Source: Phenylobacterium sp. (GTDB lineage: Bacteria; Pseudomonadota; Alphaproteobacteria; Caulobacterales; Caulobacteraceae). Taken from it: a stretch of 64,000 nucleotides of DNA. A model generated the notes under the pieces. It was not told where the DNA came from. It ran no database searches and saw only the letters and a program-made list of their open reading frames with translations. Location: contig NZ_JAUXVZ010000032.1 in assembly GCF_030680185.1 (NCBI RefSeq), forward strand, positions 113,694-177,693, in the 5' to 3' direction. The position numbers and the translations under genes were made by a program. Positions 63,732 through 64,000 of the stretch are shown here, in pieces (the stretch's first letter is position 1; each line of letters begins with the position of its first letter).

Positions 63732-64000
63732 GTAGTCGAGGACCTGCGCTACTAGCCGCTCCGGCGTTCCATTGTTGACGACTTCGCCCTCACTGGGAGC
63801 ATCCGGCCAGTGAAACTCCGTCTCATGGATTGCTTTCCAGCCGAAAATGCCTCGCTCAGCGTGAGCCTCCGGTGGGGGCCGCCTTGTCGGGGTGAGGTGG
63901 ATGGCGATGCTGTGCTCGTAAGGACGTCCTTAAGAGCGCTCGTAGCTGCACAGCATGGCCCATGTCAGTTTGATCACCGGTCCGGAGCGCCGCCGCAGGT
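63705..64000 (-). pseudogene. Fragment resembling the C-terminus of a small P-loop nucleotide kinase, with an in-frame TAA (63930-63932) and no usual start codon downstream of it
   Basis: Minus-strand reading LRRRSGPVIKLTWAMLCSYERS*GRPYEHSIAIHLTPTRRPPPEAHAERGIFGWKAIHETEFHWPDAPSEGEVVNNGTPERLVAQVLDYLEGRRDGN*; NNGTPERLVAQVLDYL resembles kinase C-termini. Confidence 0.4.

Larger units (their letters stand above)
58294..64000. mobile_element. Putative tRNA-Arg-associated genomic island (left end; right end beyond window)
   Basis: Abrupt change after the tRNA to lower GC, AT-rich tracts (e.g. 59580-59750) and accessory gene content; no integrase seen in the window. Confidence 0.55.

Overview
High-GC alphaproteobacterial chromosome, probably Caulobacterales (inferred from gene content and order). 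From 1 to about 58.2 kb it is densely packed housekeeping and core sequence: rpmH-rnpA-yidC-engB, map, a TolC/MFP/RND efflux operon, purA, rpoH, rluD, phoD, hisI, folE, cysS, yidD, thrS, phaR/phaA/phaB, gloB, PII, an autotransporter, metX-metW, pyrD and ggt. A tRNA-Arg(ACG) gene lies at 58217-58293. After it the sequence becomes visibly less GC-rich and the gene content turns accessory (58.3-64.0 kb, running off the window). This putative island encodes, in order, a DNA methyltransferase-like protein, an unassigned protein with a C-terminal CX6C...CX5C cysteine set, a divergent GTP cyclohydrolase II (RibA) homologue in which the residue aligned with E. coli Tyr105 is Ile, a STAND-type P-loop NTPase with a TPR-like C-terminus, and a fragment resembling the C-terminus of a small nucleotide kinase. 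This is my best candidate for an undescribed nucleotide/DNA-modification or defence system. Core-region curiosities include an orphan EncFtn-like ferritin with no encapsulin shell gene in the window, a secreted protein with mirror-symmetric cysteine spacing next to a perfect TTAA-N7-TTAAC CtrA-type site, a stand-alone TonB-C-terminal-like secreted protein, a receiver-domain protein with Glu at the phospho-acceptor position, and a serine-hydrolase-fold protein that has lost its SxxK motif. All family calls come from reading the translations; no database search was run.
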